From IMG/VR virus record IMGVR_UViG_3300006753_000093, positions 1-22,041 of that record: DNA of 22,041 nucleotides; one strand, 5' to 3'. The notes under the pieces were generated by a model that worked only from the letters and a program-made list of their open reading frames with translations, ran no database searches and was not told the DNA's origin. This stretch comes from a virus. Below, in pieces: positions 7,813 through 16,040 of the stretch (positions are counted from its first letter, which is position 1; each line of letters opens with the position of its first letter). The translations under genes and the position numbers were made by a program.

Positions 7813-8467
7813 ACAGGAAGTTGGGATATCTGGAACTGGCCCAACTACTGTATTAAGTCAGGAAGGACAACTAAAGGTTATTGTTGATTTTGTAATAGCG
7901 GCAGATCATCAGATTCAATCGCTTTGGCATGATTGGGATTTCCTTTGGGGTCAATACTCTTCGACTGTAGCCCTTGGAAGCCGATCTCCCGCATTGGGGA
8001 AACCTACTGATCTAGGGAGCTGGGATTTTAGGTCTTTCTATCTTGATTACACATCTGATGATGCTACGAACTTATCTGAACTGTCTTATGTTGATTGGAG
8101 AGCAGATTACAGACAAGGTACATCAACGAATCAGAATCCTACGTTTTTTGTTATACAACCTGATAACAATGTAATCGTAGAATCTACCGCTGATAAAGCA
8201 TATACGATAACAGCGGATTACTGGAAAACGCCAACTGATTTGGCGGCAAATGCTGATATTTCTGCAATTCCACCTCAGTACCACAGGATTATTGTTGCAA
8301 GAGCAAAAACTATGTGGGCAGAGCGTGAAGAGGCACCAGAAATACTTTTAGCTTCTTCAGCAGAGTATCAGGATTTGCTGGATAAATTGGAATCACAATC
8401 GTTACCGGGACAACGAAACAGACGTTTTGGTGTGCTGGACACGGATCAGGTGGTTCGACCCATATGA
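7781..8467 (+). CDS. Head-to-tail adaptor (tail tube protein A / SU10-adaptor-like)
   Basis: A 228-aa protein that probably forms the ring joining portal to tail. The N-terminus MTFLELCQTVRQEVGISGTG, followed by helices and an IQSLWHDWDFLWGQ segment (about 45-58), is typical of podovirus adaptors where 'IQ..w.dW.fl' is conserved. A beta-rich middle (about 60-155) is followed by IPPQYHRIIVARAKTMWAEREEA (about 166-188), a conserved C-terminal helix in this group. AGGA at 7768-7771 serves the ATG at 7781, which lies inside the end of the glycosyltransferase gene. The stop overlaps the nozzle gene as ATGA, and adaptor-nozzle pairing is the standard order. Exact family membership is from memory. 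Confidence 0.7.
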   Translation: MTFLELCQTVRQEVGISGTGPTTVLSQEGQLKVIVDFVIAADHQIQSLWHDWDFLWGQYSSTVALGSRSPALGKPTDLGSWDFRSFYLDYTSDDATNLSELSYVDWRADYRQGTSTNQNPTFFVIQPDNNVIVESTADKAYTITADYWKTPTDLAANADISAIPPQYHRIIVARAKTMWAEREEAPEILLASSAEYQDLLDKLESQSLPGQRNRRFGVLDTDQVVRPI

Positions 8468-10578
8468 CGAATATCTATAGTGAACTATTAGGAAGGAGTT
8501 CATTCCCCTCATCTTCTATGAGGGCGAAGTATTTCCCGTTTACTGGCGGTGAAGTATTAACTGATCCAGCCCTTTCTCAACAGCCCGGTACACTCTTATA
8601 CGGAAAAAATTACGAGGTGTATCCTGAAGGCGGTTATCGAAGAATAGATGGGTTCGAGCGGTTTGATGGAAAAACAAAGCCTTCTGAAAGCCTTTACTGG
8701 ATTCTTGAATTCAATGCCGGTACTACGGCTACAGTAGATACCAATGTAATTACTGGCGCAAGTTCTAGTGCAACAGCAGAACTTATTGCTGATGCTGTAG
8801 TTGAAAGCGGTTCTTATGCTGGAAATGATGCCGTGGGATATATGGCTGTTGCCTTACTTACAGGAAGTTTCACTGTGGGTGAGAATATACAGGTAAGCGC
8901 ATCAACAGTTGCCGTGGTCAAGACTATTGCAAATGCATTAGGAGCAACAACAGATGCCCTTGATGATACTTATACTCAAGCCGCTATTGAGAGGGCGAGA
9001 TCAAAAATAGCAGTTGTTCCCGGTTCTGGGGCTATTAGGGGTGTATGGGTTTATAACGGAACTACTTATGCATTCAGAAATAATGCTGGTGGCACTGCTA
9101 CCGCTATGTATAAGTCATCTGCAACAGGATGGACGCTTGTTGATCTTGGTAAGTATATAAAGTACAACACTGGAAGTGCCGCAGTAAGTGAGGGCGACAC
9201 TATAACAGGTGCTACGTCCAGTGCTACTGGCGTTGTTCGACGTGTTGTTATTCAGGGTGGGGCAACTGGAACTAGCGATGCGCGAGGATTGTTTGTTCTT
9301 ACTGGTGTGACTGGTACATTTCAAAATGCGGAAAACTTACAAGTAAGTTCCTCTACTGTAGCAGTCTCAACTTCTGCCTTGGTTACTATTGCATTGGTTC
9401 CCGATGGCACTTATGAATTCATCAATTACAACTTTGGTGGATCAGCAACTACCGTGCGTATGTATTGGGTAGATGGAATGAATACTGCTTTTGAGTGGGA
9501 TGGAACTTATGCTGTTCCATTGTTCACAGGTATGACTGTTGATACGCCGCGTCATCTTTCTGCCCATAAAAAACATCTATTCGTTTCTTTTAATAAGGGT
9601 TCATTACAGCATTCTTCTATAGGTGACCCCTATGGATGGTCGCCTGTTACTGGTGCGGCTGAAATAGGAACTGGTGACGAAATTACAGGCATGATGGTAA
9701 TGCCCGGTGATGCGATGTCTGTGTTTAATCGAAACCGCATTTACATACTATACGGAACAAGTTCAGCAGATTGGAACCTTAAAACATTTTCTAACGATTC
9801 TGGAGCCGCAGAATGGACTATACAGAATCTTACAGAAACGCTTTTCCTAGATGACCGTGGTGTAACTACTTTTTCTGCAGTTAATGCTTATGGAGACTTT
9901 TCTATGAATTCCATAAGTAAAAAAATAGCCCCTATTATTCAGGATAAAAAGGGCTTATCAATCTCTTCTGTTCGGGTGAGAACTAAAGGTCAGTACCGTT
10001 TGTTTTTTAATGATGGAACCGGAGTGTATGCCACCTTTAGTGGAAACAAATTGGCGGGATTTATTCGAGTAGATTTAGGAAAAGTTATATATAACATTTG
10101 TTCTGCGGAGGATGCTCTTGGTGACGAGATTATATTCTTTGGATCAAGCGACGGTTATATATATCAAATGGATAAAGGAACTTCTTTTGATGGCGGTGAA
10201 ATAGAGGCCATCCTTAGAACTGCTTATTACCATTACGATACTCCAACGAGAGATAAACGTTATAGAAAGGTTCAGTTTGAGTTATCTGCTGATTCCAGTG
10301 TTTCTCTTAAATTTCAACCTTCTTATTCATTCTCTGATCCAGATGTCCCAGAGTCTAGAACTAGGGATTTGTCCATTGAGGGTGCTGGTGGTTATTGGAA
10401 TATCGCTAATTGGGATGCATTTAGATGGACGGGTCAAATTATTTCAACATCGGAAGAGAATATTGATGGGGTAGGTACAAACATGGGAATTCTTATTCTC
10501 TCAGAAGCAACTTATGAGCAACCGCACATACTTCAAGGTGTCACTGTGCATTACTCGCCACGGAGGATCAGACGCTAA
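8464..10578 (+). CDS. Tail nozzle / tail tubular protein B-like
   Basis: A 704-aa, beta-rich protein that probably forms the distal tail nozzle, as T7 gp12 and P22 gp10 do. The N-terminus has the typical pattern of Pro/Gly-rich lead, GKNYEVYPEGGYRRIDGFERFDG (48-70). Propeller-like repeats then include GVWVYNGTTYAFRN, MYWVDGMNTAFEWDGTY, PRHLSAHKKHLFVSF and later MMVMPGDAMSVFNRNRIYILYG. Residues about 87-155 and 237-305 are two copies of one insertion containing ITGA.SSAT and the N.QVS.STVAV motif. The C-terminal region is a beta-sandwich ending in HYSPRRIRR. The gene overlaps both neighbours (ATGA before, TAATG after). The fibres follow immediately, as expected if they attach near the nozzle. 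Confidence 0.7.
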   Translation: MTNIYSELLGRSSFPSSSMRAKYFPFTGGEVLTDPALSQQPGTLLYGKNYEVYPEGGYRRIDGFERFDGKTKPSESLYWILEFNAGTTATVDTNVITGASSSATAELIADAVVESGSYAGNDAVGYMAVALLTGSFTVGENIQVSASTVAVVKTIANALGATTDALDDTYTQAAIERARSKIAVVPGSGAIRGVWVYNGTTYAFRNNAGGTATAMYKSSATGWTLVDLGKYIKYNTGSAAVSEGDTITGATSSATGVVRRVVIQGGATGTSDARGLFVLTGVTGTFQNAENLQVSSSTVAVSTSALVTIALVPDGTYEFINYNFGGSATTVRMYWVDGMNTAFEWDGTYAVPLFTGMTVDTPRHLSAHKKHLFVSFNKGSLQHSSIGDPYGWSPVTGAAEIGTGDEITGMMVMPGDAMSVFNRNRIYILYGTSSADWNLKTFSNDSGAAEWTIQNLTETLFLDDRGVTTFSAVNAYGDFSMNSISKKIAPIIQDKKGLSISSVRVRTKGQYRLFFNDGTGVYATFSGNKLAGFIRVDLGKVIYNICSAEDALGDEIIFFGSSDGYIYQMDKGTSFDGGEIEAILRTAYYHYDTPTRDKRYRKVQFELSADSSVSLKFQPSYSFSDPDVPESRTRDLSIEGAGGYWNIANWDAFRWTGQIISTSEENIDGVGTNMGILILSEATYEQPHILQGVTVHYSPRRIRR
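8722..8928 (+). repeat. Nozzle insertion repeat, copy 1
   Basis: Encodes residues about 87-155 of the nozzle protein. Shares ITGA.SSAT and a distal N-[IL]-Q-V-S-[AS]-S-T-V-A-V with copy 2 at 9172-9378. Diverged in DNA, so it is an old duplication seen at protein level. Confidence 0.7.
9172..9378 (+). repeat. Nozzle insertion repeat, copy 2
   Basis: Encodes residues about 237-305: DTITGATSSATG, a Gly-rich turn, then a FLTGTF-like strand (LTGVTGTF) and NLQVSSSTVAV. The matching block in copy 1 is LLTGSF...NIQVSASTVAV. The two copies are separated by about 80 residues that look like ordinary nozzle sequence. Confidence 0.7.
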
Positions 10579-12749
10579 TGGCGAATGACTATTATACAAG
10601 ACAAGGCTCTTACACAAAGGGAACGCTCGCTAGAGGCGACGTTGTTAAGTCCGATTATGATGCATTGGTTACTGCTTTTGATTTAGCGCAAACAAACATC
10701 AAGAGGGCAATCAAACTTCCAGATGAAGGAAGCCCACAGACTGATTTTCTATTTACAGAAAATGCCGCTAACCGTGCTACGAAAGCAATCGGCTTTGACA
10801 CTGCTGGCGCATTAGAACTACAGGCTGGCGTAGGTAGCTGGGAAGGAACATGGGCTACTAGCACCGCTTACACGTTACGCGATGTTGTGGTTGATGGTGC
10901 CGCAGGTGCTAATACAGATAACCTCTATATATGCATTGTCGCTCACACTTCTGGTACATGGTCTACTGATCTAGCCGCCGCTAAGTGGGAGTTGATGGTT
11001 AATGTCGCAGATGCTAGAGATTGGGCTAGAAAGACGGATGGAATTGTTGATTCAACTGATTACTCGTCGAAAGCCTACGCTATAGGTGGTACAGGGGTTA
11101 CTGATACCGCTGGAAAGGGCGCGTCTAAAGAATGGGCAACTGAAACATCTGGAACAGTAGATGGAACCCTTTACTCATCCAAGGAATACGCAGTTGGCAC
11201 ACAAGCATCTACTGGCGGTTCTGCAAAAGATTACGCAGTAAAGGTTGATGGCGGTGTTAGTGGTGCAACATCAGACCATTCATCTAAAGCATGGGCAGTT
11301 GGCGGTACTGGAGTAACGGATACCGCATCAAAGGGTGCCGCAAAAGAGTGGGCTACAGAAACTTCCGGCACAGTAGATACATCTTCTTACTCGGCAAAAG
11401 AATATGCACAAGGTACACAGGCATCCACGGGCGGGTCTGCGAAGGACTACGCACAAAAGGTTAACGGCGGAGTCAGTGGAGCCACTTCTGACCACTCTTC
11501 AAAGGCATGGGCAGTGGGTGGTACAGGCGTCACCACGACAGCCTCTAAAGGTGCATCGAAAGAATGGGCGACGACTACAGGCGGATATGTTGATACCGCT
11601 GAATACTCTGCAAAAGAATATGCCATAGGAACAACGGTAGCGGCTGGTTCTGCTAAAGATTGGGCTATGCAAGCCAGCGGAACGGTGGACGGTACATCCT
11701 ACTCAGCAAAATATAATGCCGATGCCGCCGCGACATCAGCGACATCTGCAAGTTCATCAGCCTCGACTGCAACGACTCAAGCCTCGGCGGCGTCAACATC
11801 AGCAACGTCTGCCGCGAGTTCAGCAACATCTGCGGCGGCGTCATATGATTCATTCGATGATCGGTATTTGGGAGTCAAGAGTTCCGATCCCACATTGGAT
11901 AATGATTCGAATGCGTTGGTCGATGGGGCTTTATATTTTAATACGACCAATAACGTAATGATGGTCTATGATCTTGGGAATACAACTTGGCTTAGAACCA
12001 CACCAACTTCCACAGATCAAGGACACATCAATACCGTTAGTGGAATCCAAGCGAATGTAACAACTGTCGCGGGAATTTCGAGCGACGTAACTTCAGTAGC
12101 GGGTAAGGCAACTGAAATTGGTTTACTTGGTGTTGCTGGTGTAATTACGGATATGGGTATTTTAGGTACTGCCGATGTCGTAGCAGACATGAACACCCTT
12201 GGTACGGCAGATGTAGTTACAGACATGAATACTTTGGGAACCGCCGACGTAGTAGCCGACCTAAATACTCTTGGAACAGCAGACGTAGTAGCAGATATGA
12301 ATACATTGGCTACGGCTGGAAATGTCACTGCGATGGATAACTGTTCAGGATCAATTGCTAACATAAACACAGTTAGCGGTTCGATTGCTAATGTGAATAC
12401 TACGGCATCCAACATAACTGGAGTCAACAGTTTTGCCGAGCGGTATAGGGTTGAATCTTCTAATCCTACAACTTCTTTGGACGAAGGCGATCTGGCATAT
12501 AACACAACTTCCAACGCTCTATCTTATTACGATGGTACTTCATGGAACGCAATCACATCCGATACAGACGTAAAGGTTGGAGTGAGTTCTAATGACACCA
12601 CGGCAGGTTACTTAAACGGAAAACTTGTAGCCGGTACTCTGGTTACATTAACTGAAAACAGCGATGGCGGTAACGAAACTTTAACAATTGCATCTACTGG
12701 AGATGCTTCGGGGACAGGTGTTGCGATGGCAATAGCCTTGGGGGGCTAA
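10578..12749 (+). CDS. Long tail fibre / spike with tandem repeats (723 aa)
   Basis: Residues 1-80 form an N-terminal head probably used to join the tail. Residues about 86-140 (W88, W92, Y98, Y117, H123, W137) resemble a CBM5/12-type carbohydrate-binding module. Residues 164-379 are three 72-residue repeats built from [SA]K-x-[WY]-A motifs. Residues 383-422 are almost only Ala, Ser and Thr, a flexible or coiled-coil linker. Residues about 424-472 contain FDDRYLGVKSSDP and GALYFNTTNNVMMVYD, a block common in marine phage fibres, and a second diverged version follows at about 613-650 (FAERYRVESSNP, GDLAYNTTSNALSYYDG). Between them are five 12-residue repeats (527-586). Ribosome binding site GGAGG at 10562-10566. 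Likely a trimeric receptor-binding fibre. Confidence 0.78.
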   Translation: MANDYYTRQGSYTKGTLARGDVVKSDYDALVTAFDLAQTNIKRAIKLPDEGSPQTDFLFTENAANRATKAIGFDTAGALELQAGVGSWEGTWATSTAYTLRDVVVDGAAGANTDNLYICIVAHTSGTWSTDLAAAKWELMVNVADARDWARKTDGIVDSTDYSSKAYAIGGTGVTDTAGKGASKEWATETSGTVDGTLYSSKEYAVGTQASTGGSAKDYAVKVDGGVSGATSDHSSKAWAVGGTGVTDTASKGAAKEWATETSGTVDTSSYSAKEYAQGTQASTGGSAKDYAQKVNGGVSGATSDHSSKAWAVGGTGVTTTASKGASKEWATTTGGYVDTAEYSAKEYAIGTTVAAGSAKDWAMQASGTVDGTSYSAKYNADAAATSATSASSSASTATTQASAASTSATSAASSATSAAASYDSFDDRYLGVKSSDPTLDNDSNALVDGALYFNTTNNVMMVYDLGNTTWLRTTPTSTDQGHINTVSGIQANVTTVAGISSDVTSVAGKATEIGLLGVAGVITDMGILGTADVVADMNTLGTADVVTDMNTLGTADVVADLNTLGTADVVADMNTLATAGNVTAMDNCSGSIANINTVSGSIANVNTTASNITGVNSFAERYRVESSNPTTSLDEGDLAYNTTSNALSYYDGTSWNAITSDTDVKVGVSSNDTTAGYLNGKLVAGTLVTLTENSDGGNETLTIASTGDASGTGVAMAIALGG
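11067..11714 (+). repeat. Three tandem 216-bp (72-residue) repeats in the fibre gene
   Basis: Units run 11067-11282, 11283-11498 and 11499-11714. Each reads SKA[YW]A[IV]GGTGVT..., then SKEWAT...G.VD, YS[SA]KEYA.GT, GSAKD[YW]A and, in units 1 and 2, GGVSGATSDHS. The protein units are nearly identical but the DNA is scrambled by synonymous changes. Confidence 0.92.
12156..12335 (+). repeat. Five tandem 36-bp (12-residue) repeats in the fibre gene
   Basis: Consensus NTLGTADVVADM. The first four copies differ by at most two or three residues and the fifth is diverged (NTLATAGNVTAM). Weaker related heptad-like units (INTVSGI, VTTVAGI, INTVSGS) flank the block on both sides. A trimeric coiled coil or beta-helical shaft is likely. 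Confidence 0.9.
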
Positions 12750-12752
12750 CAA

Positions 12753-13100
12753 ATGGCAAATGATTTTCAAACGAAAGAACTGGCGTTAACTACCAGTTTT
12801 CAAGCATTGGTTCCTTCTGATACGACGGGAGAGAAAACGGTACACGCTATCTATTTCTCCAATAAGGATGGAACCAACAGCGCAGATGTTTACTTGAGCC
12901 TGTATGACAACGCGGGGACGCCAGCGGAGAAAGCAAAGATTCTCCACGCGGTGCAAGTTCCAGCGGGTAGTACGTTGGTGGTTGAGAAACCACTCAACCT
13001 AACGTGCAGTGCTACGGGTGCAACCGCTAGGCAGTTATACGCAAAGGCATCTGCAAATGGCGACATAGATGCTGTGGCTTCAGTACTCTACATGACATAA
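12753..13100 (+). CDS. Small beta-rich protein between fibres (115 aa)
   Basis: A Thr, Ala and Val-rich protein with alternating hydrophobic residues typical of a single beta-sandwich: KTVHAIYFSNKDGTNSADV (28-46), KILHAVQVPAGSTLVVEKPL (62-81), and a C-terminal IDAVASVLYMT. Proteins of about this length and pattern ('...N....s..V.l.l.d......ip.p.gstl.v......l..gd.i.v') often lie among fibre genes of uncultured marine phages, with no known function. It starts three bases after the 723-aa fibre stop. A fibre-capping, decoration or attachment subunit fits, but is inferred. Confidence 0.7.
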   Translation: MANDFQTKELALTTSFQALVPSDTTGEKTVHAIYFSNKDGTNSADVYLSLYDNAGTPAEKAKILHAVQVPAGSTLVVEKPLNLTCSATGATARQLYAKASANGDIDAVASVLYMT

Positions 13101-13110
13101 GGGTGGCTAA

Positions 13111-14793
13111 ATGTCTTATCTAGGAAGAACTCAAAACAAATCGAGCGATATTCGCAGATTTGATGTAACCAGTTCTACATCTGCTACGCACACGTTAACG
13201 TGGACTCCCCCCAATGAGCAGTCCCTTATAGTCACGATTAACGGTGTTAAACAGCATGAGGACGCTTACTCAGTCTCCGGTACTACGCTCACCCTGACAT
13301 CGGCCTTGGTTGCTGAAGATAAACTGGAAGTCATCGGTATCAACGATATCGGAACTACGATTACTCCAGCGCAAGGTTCAGTAGATACAGACCAACTTGC
13401 TAACGATGCTGTTACTTCTGCAAAGATAGTAGACGGAACTATTGTTAATGATGATATAAATTCATCTGCGGCTATAGCAAATAGCAAAATGGCTTCTGAT
13501 ACTACTGATGCATCTAATATCTCATCCGGTAATTTAGCGGTAGCCAGACTTAATTCAGGAACATCAGCGTCTGCTACTACTTTTTGGAGGGGTGATGCAA
13601 CATGGGTTACACCAACAGATACTACATACAATGACGCAGCAGTTCTTAATGATATAGCCACTCTAGCATTACATTCCGCCGTTCAGAATAATCAAGCAGC
13701 CTATAACTTATCTAATGCTTTTATAGATCAATATGAGGACAGCAGTGGTATTGATGTTGCAACCGATTGCTCCAGAGTTGCATCTGGAGAATATGTGTCT
13801 ACGATTTACACTACTGCTGGTAATGACTCTTATACAGTTCTACTCCTACATTGCGATGGGGCTGATGATGGAACTACTTTTACTGATTCTTCAGCATCTG
13901 GACATACTATAACGGAATCAAGTGCTGTTACTAAAACCGCAATTAAAAAGTTTGGAACAGCGTCTGCTTACTTTAGCGGCAGTGCAATGCTAAACGCACC
14001 AGATGGAAGTGATTGGGTTTGGGGTTCTGATCCTTGGACAGTAGACACGTGGGTTTATAATGATAATCAAAGTACCTTAACTAGATTATTTTCATATATT
14101 GGAGCAGGCCCGGTGTATGGACTTTATTGCCGTCCAAGTGGCCAATTTTACTACGGCGGCTATTCACCCGCTCTTTCTCTTGATGGGTTTGATGTTGATT
14201 ATGCCGATAATACATGGACACACCTAGCATGGGATTATGATGGATCAGGAACTGCAAGAAGTTATGCTAATGGTGTGGTTCAAAAGACTCAGACTGGTAT
14301 TTCGGGTTCAGGAACAGATGCAAGCGCAACTTTTAGAATTGGTAACGCATCAACATCCTCACAGTACTACATTGGTTATATGGATGAAATCCGTGTATCA
14401 AAAGGAATCGCTAGATATGAGGGGGCATTTACGCCGCCTACTGAGGGGTATGGTGTGACCAGTACAAATGCTGCAGGAAACTATACATCTACTACAGAAA
14501 CAGCTTCCGCAACAGTTAGTGAGATGGGAATTGTTGTTCTTTATAAAAATGCGTATGGAACAGCGACTCTAAATACAGATTTGATTGCAGCGATATCAGC
14601 GGATGGTGGAAGTAATTACACTACTACAACCTTAACTGCGGCTGGAACCTTCTCCACAGGGATAAATATAGCGGTGGCAAATGGAGTCAGCATAAGCAAT
14701 ACTGGAACAGCACCAAAATATAAAATTAGTTTTGCTAATCAATCTGCATCATCAAAAGAAACCCAAGTCTATGGCGTTGCACTACTCTATTAG
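13111..14793 (+). CDS. Modular tail fibre paralogue 1, LamG-like central domain (560 aa)
   Basis: Residues 1-80 form a beta domain (LTWTPPNEQSLIVTINGVKQ at 29-48) common at the start of phage fibres. Residues 90-130 carry SAKIVDGTIVNDDI repeats. The linker at about 178-217 (NDIATLALHSA, YNLSNAFIDQYED) is shared with the paralogues. Residues about 241-447 look like a LamG/concanavalin-type fold: LLLHCDGADDGTTFTDSS, FGTASAYFSG, WTVDTWVY, TWTHLAWDYDG, YIGYMDEIRVSKGIARY. This is the expected order of LamG_3 strands. Residues 457-560 are the shared C-terminal module ending YGVALLY. The stop TAG forms part of TTAGGA, the probable ribosome binding site of the next gene. Likely a receptor-binding fibre recognising a glycan. 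Confidence 0.8.
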   Translation: MSYLGRTQNKSSDIRRFDVTSSTSATHTLTWTPPNEQSLIVTINGVKQHEDAYSVSGTTLTLTSALVAEDKLEVIGINDIGTTITPAQGSVDTDQLANDAVTSAKIVDGTIVNDDINSSAAIANSKMASDTTDASNISSGNLAVARLNSGTSASATTFWRGDATWVTPTDTTYNDAAVLNDIATLALHSAVQNNQAAYNLSNAFIDQYEDSSGIDVATDCSRVASGEYVSTIYTTAGNDSYTVLLLHCDGADDGTTFTDSSASGHTITESSAVTKTAIKKFGTASAYFSGSAMLNAPDGSDWVWGSDPWTVDTWVYNDNQSTLTRLFSYIGAGPVYGLYCRPSGQFYYGGYSPALSLDGFDVDYADNTWTHLAWDYDGSGTARSYANGVVQKTQTGISGSGTDASATFRIGNASTSSQYYIGYMDEIRVSKGIARYEGAFTPPTEGYGVTSTNAAGNYTSTTETASATVSEMGIVVLYKNAYGTATLNTDLIAAISADGGSNYTTTTLTAAGTFSTGINIAVANGVSISNTGTAPKYKISFANQSASSKETQVYGVALLY

Positions 14794-14801
14794 GATAAAA
14801 C

Positions 14802-16031
14802 ATGGCTAGAACAACAATCAGAAGCGAAGATATCGCTGACAGCGAAATAACCTCTGCGAAGATAGCGGATAGCACAGTAGTAGCGGCAGACGTTGCTGAT
14901 GATTCCATCACTAATGCCAAGATCAAGTCAGACGCATCTATAGCGGCAACCAAACTAGCAGGTACTCTGGATTTATCTTCCAAGACGGTAACGCTACCAG
15001 CGGCATCAGTTACCGCGCACGTTACCCAAACTGATCTTTCTCCTGTTAGGAATGACATAGCAACGCTCGCACTGCACTCAGCGATTGCCGACAACAAAGC
15101 GGCTTACAACTTATCGAATTCCTTTATAGACCAGTTCGAGGACAGCACAGGTATTGATGCCACAAGCACAACGATAAGAGATACTACGAGCGAATATGTT
15201 TGGTGTGCCACTGCATCATCGACAGAAACTTTAGGCTATAACGACAGTTTAACAATCGCTTATAGCACTACCGGCGGATCCACCCATCTACAGTCCTCAG
15301 GATCGTATTTAGAAAATAATAGTCTCAGTACAACCTATGGTTGGTATTTTATTGGGGGTTCTGGCATTGCATATCTTATTTATGATATGACCAAACCAGT
15401 TGTTTTGTCGGAAGCGCAATTTCATTCTTTCAATACAGCGGCGCGTCCTAAAGATATGTATTTGGAATGGTCGTCAGACAATTCATCTTGGACAGAAGTA
15501 GTACCGACTGGGGTTGTTTCTGGTTTGGGTGGTTCAATAAGTGGAAATAAGTATACCGCTGACAATACTGACGCGTGGAAGGGGATTACCTTTAGCGCAC
15601 TCTCCGCAAGATATTGGCGATGGAGAGGGGAAACTGTTCACAACAACGGCAACAACTACGCAGGGATTTCTGAAACGAAATTTCCGAGTGCGTACTATTA
15701 CACTGTTAGTTCTTCTGGAAACTATACATCTACCACTGAAGCCTCTGTCGCATCCGTTAGTTCAATGGGAATTGTTGTGCTTTATAAAGATGCCTCTGGC
15801 ACAGCATCTCTGAATACCGATCTCATTGCACAGGTTTCAGCCAACGGTGGCACGAACTACTCAAACGCCACGCTTGTTGCGGGTGGAACATTCTCGACTG
15901 GAATAAAAATAGCGGCAGTCAGTGGCGTTTCGGTAACAGCGGGAACTACGCCAAAATACAAAATATCTTTTGCCAACCAATCTGCGGGTAGTAAAGAAAC
16001 GCAGATACACGGCGTTGCACTACTCTATTAG
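14802..16031 (+). CDS. Modular tail fibre paralogue 2, discoidin-like central domain (409 aa)
   Basis: This one lacks the N-terminal beta domain and starts directly with [SA]-K-I type repeats (SAKIADSTVV, NAKIKSDASI). Linker at residues 55-117: SSKTVTLPAASVTAHVT, NDIATLALHSAI, YNLSNSFIDQFED. Residues about 165-295 resemble a discoidin (F5/8 type C) galactose-binding domain: YLIYDMTKPVVLSEAQFHSF, MYLEWSSDNSSWTEV, WKGITFSALSARYWRWRGE and a final GISETKF. Residues 306-409 are the shared C-terminal module (SMGIVVLYKDASGTASLNTDLIA at its core). Without the N-terminal domain it may attach to another fibre or to the nozzle through its repeats. It could form hetero-oligomers with the longer paralogues. 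Confidence 0.78.
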   Translation: MARTTIRSEDIADSEITSAKIADSTVVAADVADDSITNAKIKSDASIAATKLAGTLDLSSKTVTLPAASVTAHVTQTDLSPVRNDIATLALHSAIADNKAAYNLSNSFIDQFEDSTGIDATSTTIRDTTSEYVWCATASSTETLGYNDSLTIAYSTTGGSTHLQSSGSYLENNSLSTTYGWYFIGGSGIAYLIYDMTKPVVLSEAQFHSFNTAARPKDMYLEWSSDNSSWTEVVPTGVVSGLGGSISGNKYTADNTDAWKGITFSALSARYWRWRGETVHNNGNNYAGISETKFPSAYYYTVSSSGNYTSTTEASVASVSSMGIVVLYKDASGTASLNTDLIAQVSANGGTNYSNATLVAGGTFSTGIKIAAVSGVSVTAGTTPKYKISFANQSAGSKETQIHGVALLY

Positions 16032-16040
16032 GAATTAACT

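Noticed and set aside
11067-12335. CRISPR-like array
   Set aside because: The periodic repeats are in-frame protein repeats with synonymous variation, not conserved direct repeats with unique spacers.
12017-12514. Long open frame on the minus strand (165 codons) opposite the 723-aa fibre
   Set aside because: It mirrors the repetitive fibre codons, its product is low-complexity, and every supported gene is on the + strand.
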